Below are positions 62,618 through 64,000 of a stretch of DNA of 64,000 nt, piece by piece. How positions within the stretch are numbered: the first letter of the stretch is position 1; every line of letters begins with the position of its first letter. The notes beneath the pieces were generated by a model. That model was not told the DNA's origin. It did not search any database and saw only the letters and a list, made by a program, of their open reading frames with translations. The DNA comes from a virus. The translations under genes were made by a program, and so were the position numbers. The DNA is taken from IMG/VR virus record IMGVR_UViG_3300046810_000101, positions 1 to 64,000 of that record, one strand, 5' to 3'.

Positions 62618-62848
62618 TCAAATAAAGTCGGTTAGAGAGCTTGAGCCAGCCGAGCTGCTGCGAAGGGTATTTTCTCGAACAGCTTCAATTTCGATCTTTT
62701 GTTTCAGAGATTCAGAAATGTATTTCGAGATTTTATCCTCGTCAATTTCCTGTTGGTCTGCGATATCCAGACACGCTTGGATATAGCTACATGCTGTATC
62801 ACGGGCGTGGATTTCAACAGCGGTACTGAATTGAATGATTTTACTCAT
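62618..62848 (-). CDS. 33: Late transcription coactivator gp33
   Basis: This 76-residue protein lies between dsbA and gp59 like T4 gp33 (112 residues), which links RNA polymerase to the sliding clamp. Helices cover residues 10-60, and the C-terminal SSLTDFI resembles the clamp-binding hydrophobic/acidic tail of gp33 (T4 TLDFLL). Position and tail support the call; the rest is diverged and shorter. Confidence 0.7.
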   Translation of the reverse strand: MSKIIQFSTAVEIHARDTACSYIQACLDIADQQEIDEDKISKYISESLKQKIEIEAVRENTLRSSSAGSSSLTDFI

Positions 62849-63152
62849 TGGCGTCAGCTTCTGGATCGGCTTTTTTGCCTTCCGGGAATACCTTGTCGAA
62901 CAATGCGTTCTGGTTTTCGCGCTTGGCGGTTACGGCTTCTTTGTCCTGACGATGGTAACGGTTTACCAGATCGTTGAAGTCAGATTTGCCGATTTTGAAT
63001 TCTTCTTTGACCATCGCACTGATACCGTTTCGAACATCTTTTTCGGCATCACTACGCATCAGGGATTTAGCCGCTTCTTTGGCAGCATCTTGAACTGCTT
63101 TGAGTTCGGTAGGGGACAGGTGGTCGTAATTACCAGTTTCAATAACGCTCAT
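62841..63152 (-). CDS. dsbA: Double-stranded DNA-binding protein DsbA
   Basis: This 103-residue protein (T4 DsbA is 89) binds DNA near late promoters. Its KDVRNGISAMVKEEFKIGKS and DFNDLVNRYHRQDKEAVTAK match the T4 family pattern (ending in lYHk..r). ATG has GAGA upstream; it overlaps gp33 by 8 bases. Confidence 0.85.
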   Translation of the reverse strand: MSVIETGNYDHLSPTELKAVQDAAKEAAKSLMRSDAEKDVRNGISAMVKEEFKIGKSDFNDLVNRYHRQDKEAVTAKRENQNALFDKVFPEGKKADPEADANE

Positions 63153-63181
63153 TCTTTTCTCTCACAATTAAACTTCAATGA

Positions 63182-63203
63182 AGTTGGGCTGTTACACCCA
63201 ACT
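63182..63203 (-). terminator. Hairpin after rIIB
   Basis: AGTTGGG and CCCAACT pair around CTGTTACA (8-base loop) without T run, between rIIB and dsbA. Confidence 0.45.
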
Positions 63204-63215
63204 CATTATTAATTC

Positions 63216-64000
63216 TTAGGCCATTACTTCCGCAATCATTTTCTTGACTGCTTCAATATTGACTGTTACGCCAGCTTCGATTTTGGCAATCTGTTCTTTC
63301 AGCGTTTCGGTTACCACAAACTCACCAACTACAGCGTATTCACATACACGGGCTTTGGCGTTGTTGTAGTCCAATGGGAACGCAACAACGTTCTTCGGGT
63401 TAACCTTGACCACAACAATTTTGTTCTTGTTGTTGCCAGACCCGTAACCACCGCCGTATTGAGGTAGGTAGTCTTTAGAACAGATATGCAGGCCATGCGA
63501 GCAAGTCTGTTTCGGGTTGTCGTTAACCTTGCTACGGTCCATCTTAACGACAGTACCGGGGCTGTTATCCATCTTGCCTGTATACAGGTCGAGGAAGTTA
63601 GGGCCAACGATCTTGTACGCTAGGAAATGGCCGTCTTCGGTCATAGCCAAGTTGTTCACGATCAAGAAGTCATAGAAATCTTTGATCGAACGTGGGTTCG
63701 GGTTATCCAACAGATTATCGAGGAACTTAACCAATACGCCAGCATCAGCACCGGTACGAATCAATTCCTTGATTTTCGCGGTCAGCTTGGTATCAATCGG
63801 GTTCTTATCGCCGTCTTCGGTAACATAGAACAAATCACCATCGGTGAAGCCCACTTTGCCATCACCAAAGCTGTTGATAGCTTGGATCAGATCGAATTTC
63901 ATCGAAACAAGTTCTTTGATTTTCTTTTTGTTGTCTTCTTTCAGTGCCTTTGCAAGTGTTTCAAAGGCTACTGGGTCTTCTGCGCGGAGGAAGGTGCCAG
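63216..64000 (-). CDS. rIIB: Lysis inhibition protein RIIB (5' end beyond window)
   Basis: The C-terminal part of an RIIB homolog is clear: MDNSPGTVVKMDRSKVNDNP, then CSHGLHICSKDYL and VVVKVNPKNVVAFPLDYNNA align with T4 RIIB (T4 DNSPGKVVKMPRTRVNDDDT, CSRGLHVCSKSYI). An ATG at 63902 could start a 228-residue form, but the same frame stays open to the window edge (FLRAEDPVAFETLAKALKED), so the gene is longer and begins outside the window, like T4 RIIB (312). RIIB acts at the membrane in lysis inhibition and exclusion. Confidence 0.9.
   Translation of the reverse strand, partial: GTFLRAEDPVAFETLAKALKEDNKKKIKELVSMKFDLIQAINSFGDGKVGFTDGDLFYVTEDGDKNPIDTKLTAKIKELIRTGADAGVLVKFLDNLLDNPNPRSIKDFYDFLIVNNLAMTEDGHFLAYKIVGPNFLDLYTGKMDNSPGTVVKMDRSKVNDNPKQTCSHGLHICSKDYLPQYGGGYGSGNNKNKIVVVKVNPKNVVAFPLDYNNAKARVCEYAVVGEFVVTETLKEQIAKIEAGVTVNIEAVKKMIAEVMA

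Overview
The window is part of a large T4-superfamily myovirus genome, most likely infecting a Gram-negative host because it carries an Rz/Rz1 spanin pair with a lipobox. It holds most of the T4 virion blueprint (gp4, 54, 26, 29-like, 48, 53, 27, 5, 25, 6-12, 13-21, 67, 68, 22, 23), recognised from family sequence features and T4-like order. It also holds T4-type replication and recombination genes (gp32, gp59, gp33, dsbA, uvsW, uvsY, endonuclease VII, DNA ligase, rIIB) and nucleotide metabolism (nrdA, nrdB, td, frd, dCMP deaminase). No host could be named from the sequence.

Layout. 1-618 has no convincing gene. 619-5724 is a minus-strand tail/head completion unit: a tube-fold protein, tape measure, gp26 chaperone with a candidate -1 frameshift, gp54, an unknown, and gp4. 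5774-41199 is the plus-strand late region: gp48, 53, 27, gp5 and a PAAR/M15 spike tip, tail fibre and assembly genes, wedge genes 25-6-7-8-9-10-11-12, a pair of double-stranded beta-helix proteins, neck 13-14-15, terminase 16-17, two membrane proteins (holin-like), sheath, tube, portal, prohead core, protease, scaffold and major capsid. 41274-45341 is a short plus-strand section with a sigma70-type promoter, three unknown small genes, a GIY-YIG homing endonuclease and uvsW; it is interrupted by a minus-strand pair that includes a Tad2-like anti-Thoeris protein. 45373-64000 is a minus-strand early/middle region with recombination, repair, nucleotide metabolism, lysis (spanins) and accessory genes, ending in rIIB, which runs off the window.

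Regulation is legible. T4 late promoters (TATAAATA, often GATATAAATAC) precede gp25, gp13, gp21, gp22 and gp23, and also appear upstream of gp32 and, in variant form, of gp48, gp18, gp19 and endonuclease VII. Minus-strand early promoters share a TTTAGA-17 bp-TATRAT-like form. Strong hairpin-plus-T terminators separate transcription units. Many genes overlap by TAATG, TGATG, ATGA or GTGA, which implies translational coupling.

The most notable points are the T TTT TTC slippery site at the end of gp26 directly upstream of the tape measure gene; the move of cell-wall hydrolysis from gp5 to a PAAR-M15 tip protein; an oxygenase plus a look-alike lacking its metal ligands inside the tail module; Tad2 and NADAR-like candidate counter-defence genes; a very short gp12; a highly basic protein with its own two promoters and terminator; and an A/T-rich gp32 leader resembling the T4 autogenous operator.
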